A stretch of DNA of 64,000 bases from assembly GCF_019175385.1 (NCBI RefSeq), contig NC_083341.1, positions 89,244,321 through 89,308,320 of the forward strand, given 5' to 3'. Below, piece by piece: positions 32,483 through 45,429 of the stretch. This DNA is from Lycium barbarum (taxonomy: Eukaryota; Streptophyta; Magnoliopsida; Solanales; Solanaceae). Numbering within the stretch: the first letter of the stretch is position 1; each line of letters starts with the position of its first letter. A program made the position numbers and the translations under genes. Under the pieces are notes generated by a model. It ran no database searches, was not told where the DNA came from, and was given only the letters and a program-made list of their open reading frames with translations.

Positions 32483-35400
32483 CTAGGAAATTATCAAGAA
32501 AAACACTACATACCTGAGGATAATGGCGTCTCTGCCTGGGTCTTCTCTGGGGTGGAAATAGTGTGGGTACCTGAACTTCATGTCTTCTTTGGCTTCCCAA
32601 GTCATTTCCTCTCTATTATTATTTCTCCATAAAACTTTTGCTGAAGCTACTTCTTTGGGTCCGAATTTCCGTACTTGCCTGTCTAAAATGGCAATGTGGA
32701 CTTCTTCATAAGACAATTGTTTAGTAACTTGGAAATCGTCTATTTGTACAATTCTAGAAGGATCTCCAATGCACTTACGAAGCATCGATACATCGAAAAC
32801 TGAGTGAACTGACTCCAAGTCAGAAGGTAGGTCTAATTTGTAAGCCACCCGACCTACCTTGCGTATGATCTCATAAGGTCCAATGTACCAGGTACTAAGC
32901 TTGCCCTTCTCGCCAAATCTAATGTCGCCCTTCATTGGCGACACACCTTTAAAAATACCCAATCTTTCACTTGGAACTCTTAGTCTCTTCAACGATTATT
33001 TGAATAGGATTTCTGATGACTCTGAGCTGTTAATAATCTATCCTCTATCAGTTTGAATTTCTCCATAGCTTGCTGGACTAAGTCCGGCCCAATCAATTTG
33101 GTCTCTCCTATTTCGAACCACCCAATTAGAGATATACACTTTCGCCCATATAAAGCCAAATACGGGGCCATCTGGATGATAGAATGATAGTTATTGTTAT
33201 AAGAAAATTCAATAAGTGGTAAGTGATCATCCCAATTACCTCAAAACTTTAATATGCATGCCCGTAGCATATCCTCAAGGGTCTGAATGGTGCGTTCAGA
33301 TTGTCCATCAGTCTGTGGGTGAATGTTGTGCTAAGACTCACTCGAGTCCCCAAACCTTCTTGAAAAGTTTTCCAAAAATTGGTTGTAAACTGAGTCCCTC
33401 TATTGGATATAATAGATACTGGAGCACCGTGAAGTCGCACTATCTCTTTAACATAAAGCTTTGCATAATCTTCTGCTACATATGTAGTCCTGACCGGTAA
33501 GAAATGAGCTAACTTTGTAAGTCTATCCACAATCACCCATATAGAGTCATACTTACGTCGAGAATGGGGTAAGCCTGTAATGAAGTCCATGTTAATTACT
33601 TCCCATTTTCAAGTTGGAATTTTTATAGCTTGAAACAATCCACCCAGCTTTTGTTGCTCAATTTTCACTTGTTGATAGTTAGGACATTGAGCTACGAATT
33701 CTGCTATGTCCTTCTTCATTCCATTCCACCAATATATAGATTTAAGATCATGATACATCTTCGTTACTCCGGGGTGAATGAAATAATGGGAACAATGGGC
33801 TTCTCTCAATATTTGGTGGCGTAATCCTGCAACATTAGGAACACATAACCTGCCTCGGCATTAGAGAATTCCATCTCCAGAAATCTCAAATGATGACTTC
33901 TCCTTCTGAGGGAGTGTATTTCTGTAATGAATTAGCATGGGATCTTCGTATTGTCTCTCTTTCACTTCCACTACTAGCGACGAGACCGCTGAATTTTGAA
34001 TGATAGCTCCCATACTCACTGAGTCCACTACTCAAACTCCCAGGCAAGCTAACTGCTGGAGCTCACGAGCTATCTCTCTTTTCTCTGGCTGAACATCGCA
34101 TAAACATCCTATGGATCTATGACTAAGAGCATCAACCACCACATTTGCCTTCCCGAGATGATATAGGGTGTTAATATCATAGTTTTTCAACAATTCCAAC
34201 CACCGCCGTTGCCGTAAATTCAATTCTTTCTGCTTGAAGATATACTAAAGGCTCTTTTGATCTGTATAAATATCAACGTGGACGCCATACAAATAATGTC
34301 TCCACATCTTTAATGCATGAATCACTACAGCCAATTCAAGATCATGGGTCGGATAATTTTTCTCATGTTTTCATAACTACCTTGAAGCATACGCAATCAC
34401 CTTACCATGTTGCATCAACACACAGCCCAACCCAACGCCTGAAGCATCACAATAGACAACATAACCTTCCGATCCCTCTGGAAGTGTCAGGACTGGGGCA
34501 GAAGTTAATCTATTCTTTAGCTCTTGGAAACTACATTCACAAGCATCTGTCCATTGAAACTTAGTTGATTTCTGGGTCAGCTTCGTGAGTGATGCAGAAA
34601 TAGAAGAAAAGCTTTCCATGAATCTCCTGTAATAACCTGCTAAGCCCAAAAAACTACGAACCTCTGTAGGGGTTGTGGGCCTTCGCCAAGTCTTCACAGC
34701 CTCAATATTTTGGGTATCTACCCGAATACTATCAGCTGAGATAATATGCCCCAAAAAGGTCACTGAGGTCAACTAAAACTCACACTTAGAAAATTTGGCA
34801 AATAACTCTCGAGTTTGAAGAACTCTAAGAACAGTACGCAAATGATCTGCATGTTCTGCCTCGAACTTAGAATATACCAGGATATTGTCGATGAACACAA
34901 TCACAAATAAATCTAGGAAAGGCCTGAACACCTGGTTCATCAAATTCATAAATACTGTCGGCACATTAGCTAGCCCAAATGACATTACCCAGAACTCGAA
35001 ATGGCCGTATCTGGTTCTGAAAGGTTGTCTTAGGAATATCTTTCTCCCTAACTCGCACTTGATGATACCCGAATCTCAAATCTATCTATGAAAATCATTT
35101 GGTGCCCTATAGTTGGTCAAATAAGTCATCAATCTTTGGGAGCGAATATTTGTTCTTCGTTGTCAGCTTATTTAACTGCCGATAGTCAATGTACATTCGC
35201 AAGAAGCCATCTTTCTTTCGAACACACAACACGGGTGCTCCTCACGGGGAAGAACTAGGCCTAATAAAACCTTTTTCAAGCAGGTCCTTCAATTGATCCT
35301 TCAACTCATTCAACTCTGCGGGAGCCATCCTATAGGGAGGAATAGATATGGGATTGGTATCCGGTAGCACATCAATAGCGAAATCAATCTCTTGCTCTGG

Positions 35401-35886
35401 AGGGAGGCCTAGAAGCTCTTCGGGGAATACATTCGGAAACTCATTCACCACGGGAACAGACTGAAGAGTTGGCGATTCAGCTTCTACATCTTGAACCTGA
35501 ACTAGATGGTAAATACAACCTTTTCTGATCATTTTCTTTGCCTTTAGATAGGAAATAAACCTACCTTTCGGGGACGCGGTATTTCCTTTCCATTCTAAAA
35601 CCGGTTCACCCGGAAACTGGAAGCGAACCATTTTCATTCTACAATCAACATTGGCATAGCAAGAAGCCAACCAATTCATTCCTACGATAATGTCAAAGTC
35701 CACCATTTTTAACTCATGTAAATCAACCATAGTACGATGGTCACAAATCACAATTACACAATTTCTATATACTCGACTTGCTATTACCGGTTCACCAACG
35801 GGCGTAGATACCACAAAAGGTTTGATCGACTCCAGTTTGACCCCAAATCGACCCGCAACATATGGAGTAACATATGACAATGTGAA
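32483..35886 (-). pseudogene. E pol: protease end, RT, RNase H, integrase, chromodomain-like tail (decayed)
   Basis: This is the - strand Pol of element E from the middle of the protease to the C-terminus, broken into many frames. In order: protease continuation (LSYVTPYVAGRFG, IIVGMNWLA), linker (FPNVFPEELLGLPPE), RT start ([16 protein letters not shown]), RT core with FIDNILVYS (34,870-34,900) in which the second catalytic Asp is Asn, RNase H ([15 protein letters not shown] at about 34,450), integrase HHCC region (HYFIHPGVTKMYHDL..., with the final CPNC read as CPNY), catalytic region ([17 protein letters not shown], then ISNRGTQF with Asp changed to Asn), a frameshift after LSTTF (about 33,330), and a tail ending near 32,500. 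No part could act alone. Confidence 0.93.
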
Positions 35887-35891
35887 GCCCG

Positions 35892-38116
35892 TGTCACGCC
35901 CTGAACTATGGCCTGGGAGTAACACGGCACTCGATGCCTTGCTGCATGTGACCGAGCGAACCACATGACTTGCTGAGTCTACATGGGACATGAACTGATG
36001 CGGAATATAAAGTAAACATGCATGAATTATGAAAACATGGAGTTCAATAATCATAAGTCTGATAATATTATTATTATTATTATATCATGAATGCGGAATT
36101 ATGGTAATGTAGCCATTAAGGCCAACTCAACTGAACATGACAACAGACTAGTCTATGAAACCTCTGACATGAATCTGTCTGCTAAACTGTTCACCGGGAC
36201 AAGGCCCTCGGCATACCTTAAATGCCTAAATGACATAAATAGAAGTAAAGACACAACCCCGAATGAGATGGGACTCACCAAAAGCGGATACGAGCAATGT
36301 CCTAACGAGCAAATCTGCTGTCCTGTCAATCAATACCTATATCGTGAAATGCAAGCCCCCGGGCAATAGAAAAGGGACGTCAGCACATTGAATGTACTGG
36401 TATGTAAAGCAACTGAAAGAAATACCATGGGATATGGAATAACATGATAAGAACTGAAATTGAAAACCTGGACATGAACATGAGCATGAATACATATAAA
36501 TAAAGTCTAAAAACAGTAAATCAATGGAAATACATGTATATATAACTGCTTGTAACATGGGGAGTGCTATAGTATAACCGACAACATGATCTGGTACTTA
36601 CGTCCTACCAGCAGAACACTCATGTCTTGCCAGGAATATGAGAATTAAGTAATAATAAGCATGTAAGGATCCAAACTGCATAATGAAGGTGTTGCCTCCT
36701 TGCTGACAACCCTTATCCTACGGTGGCTACGTAGTTTCAGGCTTTACTGAGCCTTCTCGGTTAACTAAGCAAATCCCAAAAAAACATGAACAGGTAAAAT
36801 AAGTGGCACTTGCTGCCCATGGTTTTCATGAATATAACTTGCTTGTACATGGAAATCATGAATTATAGCTTGCTTGCATGAACTTGTAAAACATGTATAG
36901 TATTTTCTTGAAAATAGCATAATATATCATAAGCTAGCATGCATGAACCCATGGAATGATATATATGGGTTTTTCATAGATTACAGATAGATTCTTAATA
37001 ATCATAAAGAAATATTAAGAACTAAATGATGGAACTATAACAATACATACATAATATAATCATGGACATAGACCTAGGGTTATCATGAGCATGGTATAAA
37101 AACCCTAGTTTTCGTAGAGAATCATAATTTATGGATTATGAGGCATGGGGAAGAACAATGATGCTCCACACGTAGATAGTAACTCTACATACCTTAATAG
37201 CTCCAAAACTTGAAGAAAAGTCTGAATCTTTGAAGAAGAATTCCAAAAGCTTTGAATTTGGAAACCTTGAGAGGATTTTCACTGATTTTCGTAGCTATTG
37301 TTCGTGGCTCCAAGGGTACTGCTCCGGACCTCCAAATCCAATCTCCACTGTTCATATTTTAGACGTATGTGCTATGAACACTCAGTTAAAATTTGGGCTT
37401 GATCCAATGGTTAGGTTATCAGGAAACACCAAATTAATATGGCTGGTCGGAATAAAACTCAACAGAAAAATATTAGAGTTTTCTCCAACTTTTTTACAAC
37501 TCTTGATTTTTATAGGGTAACGGGATAGATGGATTTATTCTAGTATTTATAAATGATAAATCTTGTAGAATACAAAGGTTCTTGATTGAAATATTTACCT
37601 TGGAGGAAACCTTAGGAAACTAGATTGCCAAACCAAATTCTTGAAGGTTTCTTGATTTTTCTTGATTGCAAGAATGAGTTTCTTGCAAGATTGAAGTGTC
37701 TAGGTTCTTTAGGGATGGAGGTAGAGAGAAAACGAATAGTATCTTAGGGTTTAGAATAGTGTTAGGGACGTTTTTACTTCATACAATAATAAAATAAGGA
37801 GTCCCAATTCGAGTAGGAAAAGACTAAAACACGTAACCCAAAATTTGAAAATTCTGCTCCCACCAGTGATAGTAAAATAGACATAACTCTTAGCACAGAG
37901 CTCCGTTTGAGCTCCATAAGATACCGTTGGAAATCTATTCCAAAGGGATACAACTTTCATGTTTTGAGTTTTCTCAAATTATCAACTAATCAAGGAGTTA
38001 CGGGTGCCCGAAGTAGGCTGGTTAACCACTTTCGTAATACGTACAAACTTTAAAATTTTTCTCTAAAACTCTAACGTTACGAGTCTAACATGAGTTCTAA
38101 GATACGAGGTGTTACA
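35892..38116 (-). repeat. Solo LTR G
   Basis: This is 2,225 bp, with + strand ends TGTCACGCCCTG and GAGGTGTTACA, flanked by GCCCG (35,887-35,891 and 38,117-38,121). It is inserted in the protease codons of E and lacks an internal region. Its sequence differs from the other LTR families, but it keeps a paired-hairpin region (36,354-36,404), a GGGACAAGGCCC motif (36,196-36,207) and a donor-like AAG|GTATGT on the - strand (37,187-37,195). The - strand order follows from TGTTACACC being its 5' end. Confidence 0.92.
36065..36085. repeat. (ATT)n microsatellite
   Basis: Five to six ATT units in LTR G. Confidence 0.85.
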
Positions 38117-38121
38117 GCCCG

Positions 38122-38264
38122 GATCTATCAAAACATATACATCCTGGGAAATACCGGTAATATACCCGTGACGACATTGGGAGTAGACTCAAGATCCTGG
38201 CGTCCAGCCAGTGCATAAATACGGTGCTGAGAGCCACTGGAACTGGGGACTCTCCCTCTGCCTC
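38122..38264 (-). pseudogene. E gag-protease linker fragment between two solo LTRs
   Basis: A 143-bp island of E between LTR G and LTR H. The - strand reads a Gag C-terminal/protease segment: [14 protein letters not shown] codons, TPNVVTGILPVFP-like codons, and YVLIDPG directly at the G insertion point. Its identity rests on alignment with B1 (8,410-8,530) and K (61,430-61,550). Confidence 0.85.
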
Positions 38265-39084
38265 TGTCACAACCCGTCTAGCGGGCCGCGACGAGCGCCC
38301 GGTGCTAGCCCACCCGGGCACCCCTTGGCTTGCACTTACACTTACATCTATGTGAGCCGCATAATTAAACATATATTTCTATTCATCAGTCATACTAGTC
38401 CCATTGGACAACAATGCCTTTATACCATCATTGGCATCTATACCACGTCAATGTACATGAGCCGACAAGGCTAACAAAATGATATACAAAATATAGGCCG
38501 ACAAGGCCAAACACATCTAACCACGTACACATGTCTACGAGCCTCTAAGGAGAGTATGTCATATCACATAAGCCGGACAGGACCCCGCTATGCCCATAAT
38601 TATGTACACAAAAGAATAAGTACCCAAAAACTATAACTCCGAATGAAATGGAGCTCCGCTATGTAGTCCCGGAGAGTGTAGCTATAGATCAAGCCCGTCT
38701 CCCTGTGAACCTGCGGGCATGACGCAGCGTCCACAAACAAAAGGACGTCAGTACGAAGAATGTACTGAGTATGTAAAGCATAATCAATATCAATATAGAA
38801 GCATAATGAACATCATGAGGAATAGCACAAGATGGGAGAAGGTAATATCATCGTCATAGGCACTTACTTGCCTTTCATAGGAACTTTCCATTCTAATGTG
38901 TATTTGTGCACATACATCCATATCCGTATCCATAATCGTATCCGTTCCATATTTGTACTCATATTTGTATACATACCCTTATTCGCATTCATATCGTATC
39001 GTATTTGTATTCGTACTCGTATCTATATCATATACATAATCATATCATATACATAACATACCCGACCATGCAGGATCGGTGTTT

Positions 39085-39190
39085 CACACATACTTGGCCA
39101 ACCAAGGTTCAAGGTTACACATACCTGGCCCTACCAAGATGTCAGGGTTACACCTACCTGGCCCTACCAAGGCGTCAGGGTTATCCGTAC
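39085..39190. repeat. Tandem repeat in LTR H
   Basis: Three copies of a roughly 37-bp unit built on ACCTGGCCCTACCAAGG...TCAGGGTTA. A related two-copy version is seen in the E LTRs (30,595-30,660 and 43,145-43,210). Confidence 0.8.
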
Positions 39191-40359
39191 CATCTGCAGA
39201 GGTGTGCGCGCATTACATAATCATATACATATTTATTTACATATCCTACCCGGCCTCATAAGCTCTGGGTTCCATAATAGTCATACATAGATACATATAC
39301 ATAATAGCTCACAAGCGTCTTTACTATTATAGTTACTATCATCGTCGGCATCTTTATCGTCATCGCTATTACCACCATAGTCGTCTTCCATATCATTGTC
39401 ACTATTATCGTCATTCATCACATCTATCTTTATAGGCTTACTCGTCATACGAGGAACTTAGCACAATCGTGGCGTATCAAGAATCGTGAGCTTACAAGCT
39501 CGGAAGATCAAATCATTTGAAAGATATCATAGTCTTATAGAATATTTAGACGTTTGGCCAAAGAACCATGCCTTATGAAAGAAGGGTTAGCCTTATATAC
39601 CTTTCCGTTGAACTATTCTACACTTGCACGTTCTCCTCCGAAGCTCAGGTCTCTACCTTCATTAAAGTCATACTATCATTAGAATCGATAGCTAGCATAC
39701 ATGACAAAAACTAGAGAAAATCGGGCAACATCTCCTCTATTTATACGACATTCCTCTATAGCGTATATCAACTCTCAAACGTCAATAATACATTCACAAT
39801 ACTATAACGATACTCATTATTCATCCACATTATCCATGGCCATAACGCACGACGACGTCCATTCTCATATATTGCACATCTCATGTTCTCAACATCATTT
39901 ATAACATATTTACATCACAACACATCAAGAATCGTAACTCAAGTTAAGCTATTTCTCAAAATGGCACTATTCCACATTCATGACCCATTTTTCTATACCC
40001 TTCTACAATCCAAGTATTTTCAACTCTCCAATACCTTACACAACATAGAAATATCATAAATCTTACCTTAGATGTCATAGGAACAAGCCTTGGTTGATAA
40101 TACTCTACATGAGAAAAAACCCAAGTTCATCTCCAATGAGATTTCTTGACTTGTATGATCTTTAATGGGTTTTCTTACACTTGATTCACTCGTTTTATGT
40201 TGTTGATCACTTATAATCCTTGAATTCTTGTGGAATAAATGTAGAGAGATGTCTTAGAGAGAAGGGGTGAAATGTGGAAATGAAATAATAAACTTAGTCC
40301 CCCTTTTAATAACCCAAAATCTGATCTGAAATGAACAGTCGTCGAAAGTGCAACAGTGG

Positions 40360-40625
40360 TCGTAAACTCAGTTTACGGTCCATATTCCAGTTTACAGGCT
40401 GTATTTCGTGGACGTATTTAATCATAACAGAACCAGAAAGTAAGGCTGAGACATGGTGATTTAAGAACACAGTTTACGGGCCGTATTTCAGTTTACGGTC
40501 CGTATTTCAAGTCGTCGTTAATCATTCAAGCATTTGACAGAAATTTGAAGTTTTGGAAGTTGAAATACGACATGGCAGTTTACGGCCCGTAAACTACTTT
40601 ACGGTCCGTATTCCATTTTACGATC
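40360..40625. promoter_or_regulatory. U3 palindromes with TACGG-N-CCGTA core in LTR H
   Basis: At least four copies of TTTACGGNCCGTA-type sites, including a perfect 19-nt palindrome at 40,577-40,595 (arms AGTTTACGG and CCGTAAACT). The inner core is the same as in E while the outer arms differ but still pair. Confidence 0.5.
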
Positions 40626-40841
40626 AACTGGCCAAAGTGCAAATCTGCAACTTTCCACATTTTCAGAACCTATAGTTAGTCATTATGGAGCATAACCTAT
40701 CTCTTATAGCAATTGCCTTTGAAATCTTACTTAGGGTCGTCAAACGTCGTTCCCTTCTTATTAAAACATCGTACACGCTATGCCCGTTGTTAGCCTATCC
40801 ACTGTACGTTTGCGGGGAAATTTTCAAGGTGTAACAGCCTC

Positions 40842-42131
40842 TACCATGGTTGACTGGTACATGTGAACCTGGCTCCATAGGGCGCATAGATGATGAAGAC
40901 CTAGCTGCTGACCTTGAAGGTTGAACTCTACCCCTGCCACCAACCGAGGGGCAATCACGCATGATATGACCTGGCCGACCGCATGCGTAGCAAACCTCTG
41001 AACCTAGTCGACACTGGCCCCAATGTGACTTCCTGCACTAGGAACATCGTGGCACGGGTGGCCTTGCCTGACCCGAATCGCCTCTGAACTGAGAACCCGA
41101 AGCCCTGAAACCCTGACTCGACCTGGAATAAGTAGATCTATCAAATCTCTGGCCTGTAAACCGTGGAGGCGCACTAGTCATAGGATGGTCTGAATGCCTA
41201 GAAAACTACTGTCTTTGCCCACCTCTAAACTCACTCGTCGAACTCGATGATCTAGCCCTCTTGCTATACTCTCTATCATGCTCACGCTCACTTCTTTTTT
41301 GTTGTTGGCATTCCTCCAAATTCTGGGCATGGGCTTGAATAAGAGAAATATCCATATTGTCCTGAAGGGACGCAGTCAAGCATCTATCCATCAAGTGTGG
41401 GCCTAGGCCTCTCACAAATTGGTGCACTCGATCACCCATATCCGCTACCATGGCCGAAGCATATCTAGCCAAAGAATTGAAGCGGAGACTACACTCTAAG
41501 GCACTCATACTTCTTTGCATAAGATTCAAGAACTTTTTGGCTCTAGCCCGCTAAACCTCTGGAGGTAAGTAATATCGGAGGAAGGCATCCACAAATTCTT
41601 GCCATACCGGGGAGGTGGATTGACTCTCCGTGAAGCCATCCAAACTATGTACCAATGAACCGCAATATCCCGCAATCTATAGGACGCTAACTCTACCAAT
41701 TCAATGTCTGAAGCATACATCAATCGAAGTGTCCTCAACATCCCATCAATAAAGTTCTGAGGGTCCTCATCTGGTGACCTGAAAAATTCTGGAGCGTTCA
41801 AGCTAATAAAATCACGGGCCCTTGCACTAACAGCCCTATCACCTTGTCTTGTACTTTGCCGCTGAGTCTGGGCGGCAACTAACTGAGTAAGTAAATGAAT
41901 GACCTCTTTTGCATCTTGGCCTGAAGCATCTGGTGGAGGAGCTGGGGCTGCTGGAGCTGGGGTTGAGGCTCCCTCGTGCTCCTCAGAAATAGGCACTGAG
42001 TGGGAGGACTGAGATTGAGCCGCATTCTGGGACTCACCCTCCTCTACAACCGTTGGTGGAGATTTTTTAGCCTGCTTTTCTGCCACTGTCTTGCCATTTT
42101 GGGCTGTCGTAGCCTTTCTCTTTACAGGCAT
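40842..42131 (-). pseudogene. E gag, broken
   Basis: The start MPVKRKATTAQNGK lies at 42,131. The Gag core is open to about 41,570 (DFISLNAPEFFRSPDEDPQNF, then YRLRDIAVHWY), a frameshift follows near 41,600, and the core continues as LRFNSLARYASAMVADMGDRVHQFVRGLGPHL (given in two parts: first 41,440-41,500, then 41,400-41,440). The CCHC knuckle is intact at 40,951-40,992 (CYACGRPGHIMRDC). The 3' end is cut by LTR H. The basic stretch (KRARSSS) before the knuckle is typical of this Gag. Confidence 0.9.
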
Positions 42132-42329
42132 TTTTTAAATACATAATACACGGTTAAGGAAAGAGAAATCCTTATATTATAACTCTATCGGACGATCTTA
42201 TGAAGAAAAAAGGTCATTCATTCCTAAAACTGCCCGCAGCCTCATGTTTATAAGTGTGGCGCGCAACATACCCATAAACAAGACTCTACTGGACATGGCT
42301 CGTAGACACACCCTAGGATAGAACTGATC

Positions 42330-42341
42330 TGATACTACTTT
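42330..42341 (-). other. E primer-binding site, degenerate
   Basis: On the - strand the bases after the 5' LTR read TAGTATCAGATC where B1, I and M have TGGTATCAGAGC. Two mismatches in the 12-bp site suggest long decay. Confidence 0.75.
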
Positions 42342-43030
42342 TGTCACGAACCAACCAGAGGGCTATGACGGGCACCCGGTGCTAACCCACCCGGGCACCT
42401 CATAACGTACATTTTCATTCACATCTAGGTGAGCCACATGGCTTACTCATAATTTACATACATCAATAGTGAGAATCTCATTGGGAAACAATACATATAT
42501 ATCATCATCAATAAATGATGCCCATATCCATATACACAAGCCGATGAGGCTATCAAAAATGATATACAAATATGCGCCGACAAGGCTGCAAGACATCTAA
42601 CCATACACAACTGTCTACGAGCTTCTAAGAAGAATAGGTAACAACATATAGGCGGGACAGGACCCCTCCAAGCCCATATGTATGTACACAAAACAATACT
42701 ACCCAAAAGCTGTAGCTCCGGATGAAATGGAGCTCCTCTATGTAGTCCCCGAATAAGAAATCTATCGATCGAGCCTGTCTCCCTGTCCACCTGTGGGCAT
42801 GACGCAGCATCTACCAACAAAAGGATGTCAGTACGAATAATGTACTGAGTATGTAAAGAATAATCAATATCATAGTAGAAGCATAAGAGACAGCATAAGA
42901 AATAACATAAGATATAGCATAAGATGGGAGAATCAGGAGGTAATAGAGTAATTTGTACCTCTAGCGGCCTTCATCATATCTACTTGTTTGTCTTTCATAG
43001 GTACCTTCTATTTCTAATGCTTACTCATGT

Positions 43031-43033
<3 letters not shown>

Positions 43034-43080
<47 letters not shown>
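43034..43080. repeat. (AC)n(AT)n microsatellite
   Basis: About 13 AC units followed by 10 AT units. The E 3' LTR counterpart (30,488-30,525) has ACAT units and AT only. Confidence 0.95.
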
Positions 43081-43483
43081 TCGTATTCGTATCCATATTC
43101 ATACTCGTATCCATATCATACCCGACCATGCAGGTTTGGTGTTTCACATACCTGGCCATGACAAGGCTCGGTGATTATACATACCTGGCCCTACCTAGGC
43201 TCAGTGTTATCCGTACCCAACTGCAGTGGTGTGCGCGCGATAGGTATCATACCCGACCACATAAGCTCGGTGTTACATAATGGTCGTAACTACTTAGATA
43301 CGTATACAAAAAAGTCTATAAATATCATCAACATCATTGCCATCATTGTTTTCATCACTTCTATACTTGGAGGATCAACTATCATATAAAGGAGGTAATA
43401 GTATCGTGAACGTATCGAGAATCATGAACTTTGGTAATCGTTGAGATAAATTCATTTGGCAGACATTATGGAACTCATGAAAG

Positions 43484-43489
43484 GATATA

Positions 43490-43523
<34 letters not shown>
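43484..43523. repeat. (AT)n microsatellite, interrupted
   Basis: AT units broken by one ACAT, at the same LTR position as 30,932-30,984. Confidence 0.95.
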
Positions 43524-43714
43524 GAAAAGGAACCATGCCTTCATGAACGAAGGGTTAACCTTACATACTTCTTTGTCTTCTTAACTACTTAACGTTCACT
43601 GTCGTAGCTTGAACAATCTACATTTGAAAGGATTCATACCTTGGTTAAGCCTTAAAGATACTCTTAAATCCAACTAGAACAATTCATGAGTTAACGAAAA
43701 TTGGGCAGCATTTC

Positions 43715-45429
43715 TATAGCGACCCGGCCAGGGGTCGCGACGGGTACCCGGGGCTAGCCACCGAGCACCCCTCATTCTACTGCTTATCATACTCATTAAA
43801 CGTCCTTTTAACAAAATCATACTCAAGTTATAAGAAAAATCATCTTTCATTCGAATATATAAATACTTTTATATGCACAAGCCTTTTGGTCATTAAGAAA
43901 ATATATACATATATATGCATGGCAGCAACCTCGTGAGACTATTTTACCCACACTGCGTATCTACGAAACACTACTAGAGTACTAGACATACGGACGGGAC
44001 ATGACCCCGTCAAGCCTAAAACATACATGTACATAAAAGGATAACCATAAGCACCTCCGGAACAATGGAGTGCTCTCAAAACAGCTAACAGCTCCTACGA
44101 GTCTTGATCTAGATCCCCTCCCTGTCTACCTGTGGGCATGAACATAGCGTCAAAAGAAAACAGACGTCAGTACGAACATTGTACTGTGTATGAGAGGTAT
44201 AAACAATAATATCACATCAATGAAATAAAGGAAGTATCAATAAGGAACATCTGTATTCGGCTATCAAATAGAGAGGAAGGGATGCATGCTAGCTTACTCA
44301 TAATCATCATCATATCATATATGCATAAATATGTATAAGCTGCCCGTCCATATCGGATCGGTGTAATAATCATTAGCCTGCGTCCAGGCCTCCCGCGTCC
44401 GGGGTATCATCTCATGCCGCCCACTAGTGGTGTCTGCCCATGCCGTCTGGCCATGGTGTATAGCTGAGCGGTGACTGCCCGGCCAAATAGGCACGGTGTT
44501 ATATCATCATCACAATATGCTCATCATAGTGCATGCATAAAGATTCAAGGACAACTATGCTTTATCGCGGTGACATAAGGTTGTGATCCCCCAATTTCCT
44601 TATGGAGCACTCATTAACATCCTGCCTCACCTTGAAGGGAATAGTATATGAGGTGAGTGTAAGCAATAAATGATTTCATTGACACTTTAGGAACATCATA
44701 ACATGAACATGTAGAACTTTTATACTCTAACTCATTACCTTGTGTAGCAAATTGGGAATATAGGCTCATATCTTTCCGGAACTTAAGAGATTCATGGAGA
44801 AGAAAGAAAAGTCATGCTATAGGATTCATGCAATAGAAAGAAAGGACTAGCCTCACATACCTTTTGCGCTTAACTAGTCTATCGTTCGCTTGGTTTCCTT
44901 TGGTGCCCACATTTCTACCTTCAAGAGAAATCGCATTAACATTAGTTACTCGGCTATAAGAACATTCCACTATTTCTAGGGGAAATTGGGCAGCACTTCC
45001 TTTGTTTATACTACTTTTCCCACATTCTATATCAACTCCCAAACGTTAATAACAGCATTCACAATATAGCAACAACAATCGTCATTTACCTACACTTCCC
45101 GCATTTCGCCACTTCACTCCAATTTCTCCATAATCATGGTCATAATTCATTGTTACACTTTTTCACAAATAATACATATTCCATATTCTAGATGTCGTAC
45201 ATAACACATTTACAATCACAACATACCAATATTCATCATCCACCCCAAACTACTTCTTAACAATGACACTATTGACATATTCATGACCCAATTTCTATGT
45301 CTTTCCAAAATCTAAGTGTTACAACTTTCAACCACTCACACCATATAAAAGGGTCATAGAACTTACCTTAGATGATGGATGAACAACACTCAAGTGGAGC
45401 TTCTCTTCTTGCACCAAAACCCTAACTCA
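43715..45429 (-). repeat. K 3' LTR, left part
   Basis: This is the 3' terminus of the K LTR. It starts TATAGCGACCC, a decayed form of the TGTCACGACCC seen in A1. It matches the A1 LTR in reverse and contains a GACGGG...CCCGTC hairpin (43,993-44,011), paired hairpins (44,150-44,187) and the AATTGGGCAGCACTTCC box (44,985). Solo LTR L interrupts it at 45,430. Confidence 0.92.

Larger units (their letters stand above)
38265..40836 (-). repeat. Solo LTR H
   Basis: This is 2,572 bp, with + strand ends TGTCACAACCCG and CAAGGTGTAACA, flanked by GCCTC (38,260-38,264 and 40,837-40,841). It is related to the E LTR (same ACGCAGCGTCCACAAAC hairpin block and CCTGGCCCTACCAAGG repeats), so a relative of E inserted into E. 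It has paired hairpins (38,722-38,768) and U3 palindromes (40,360-40,625). Confidence 0.93.
42342..43714 (-). repeat. E 5' LTR, partial
   Basis: This is 1,373 bp matching the E 3' LTR from 29,822 to about 31,180, from TGTCACGAACC to the GGGCAGCATTTC box, where element K begins. The missing 1.1 kb is expected beyond the right end of the window. It holds (AC)n/(AT)n at 43,034-43,080 and (AT)n at 43,484-43,523. Confidence 0.92.

Noticed and set aside
37230..37520. Possible host coding exon in LTR G
   Set aside because: The 96-codon frame has no known domain, is antisense to the LTR, and lies wholly within a solo LTR with perfect target duplications.
20474..45429. J and K as the two LTRs of one element
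   Set aside because: Both lie on the same strand, but E lies between them with its own LTRs. K has its own internal region and second LTR at 57,847-64,000, and the two LTRs are much more diverged than the K pair.
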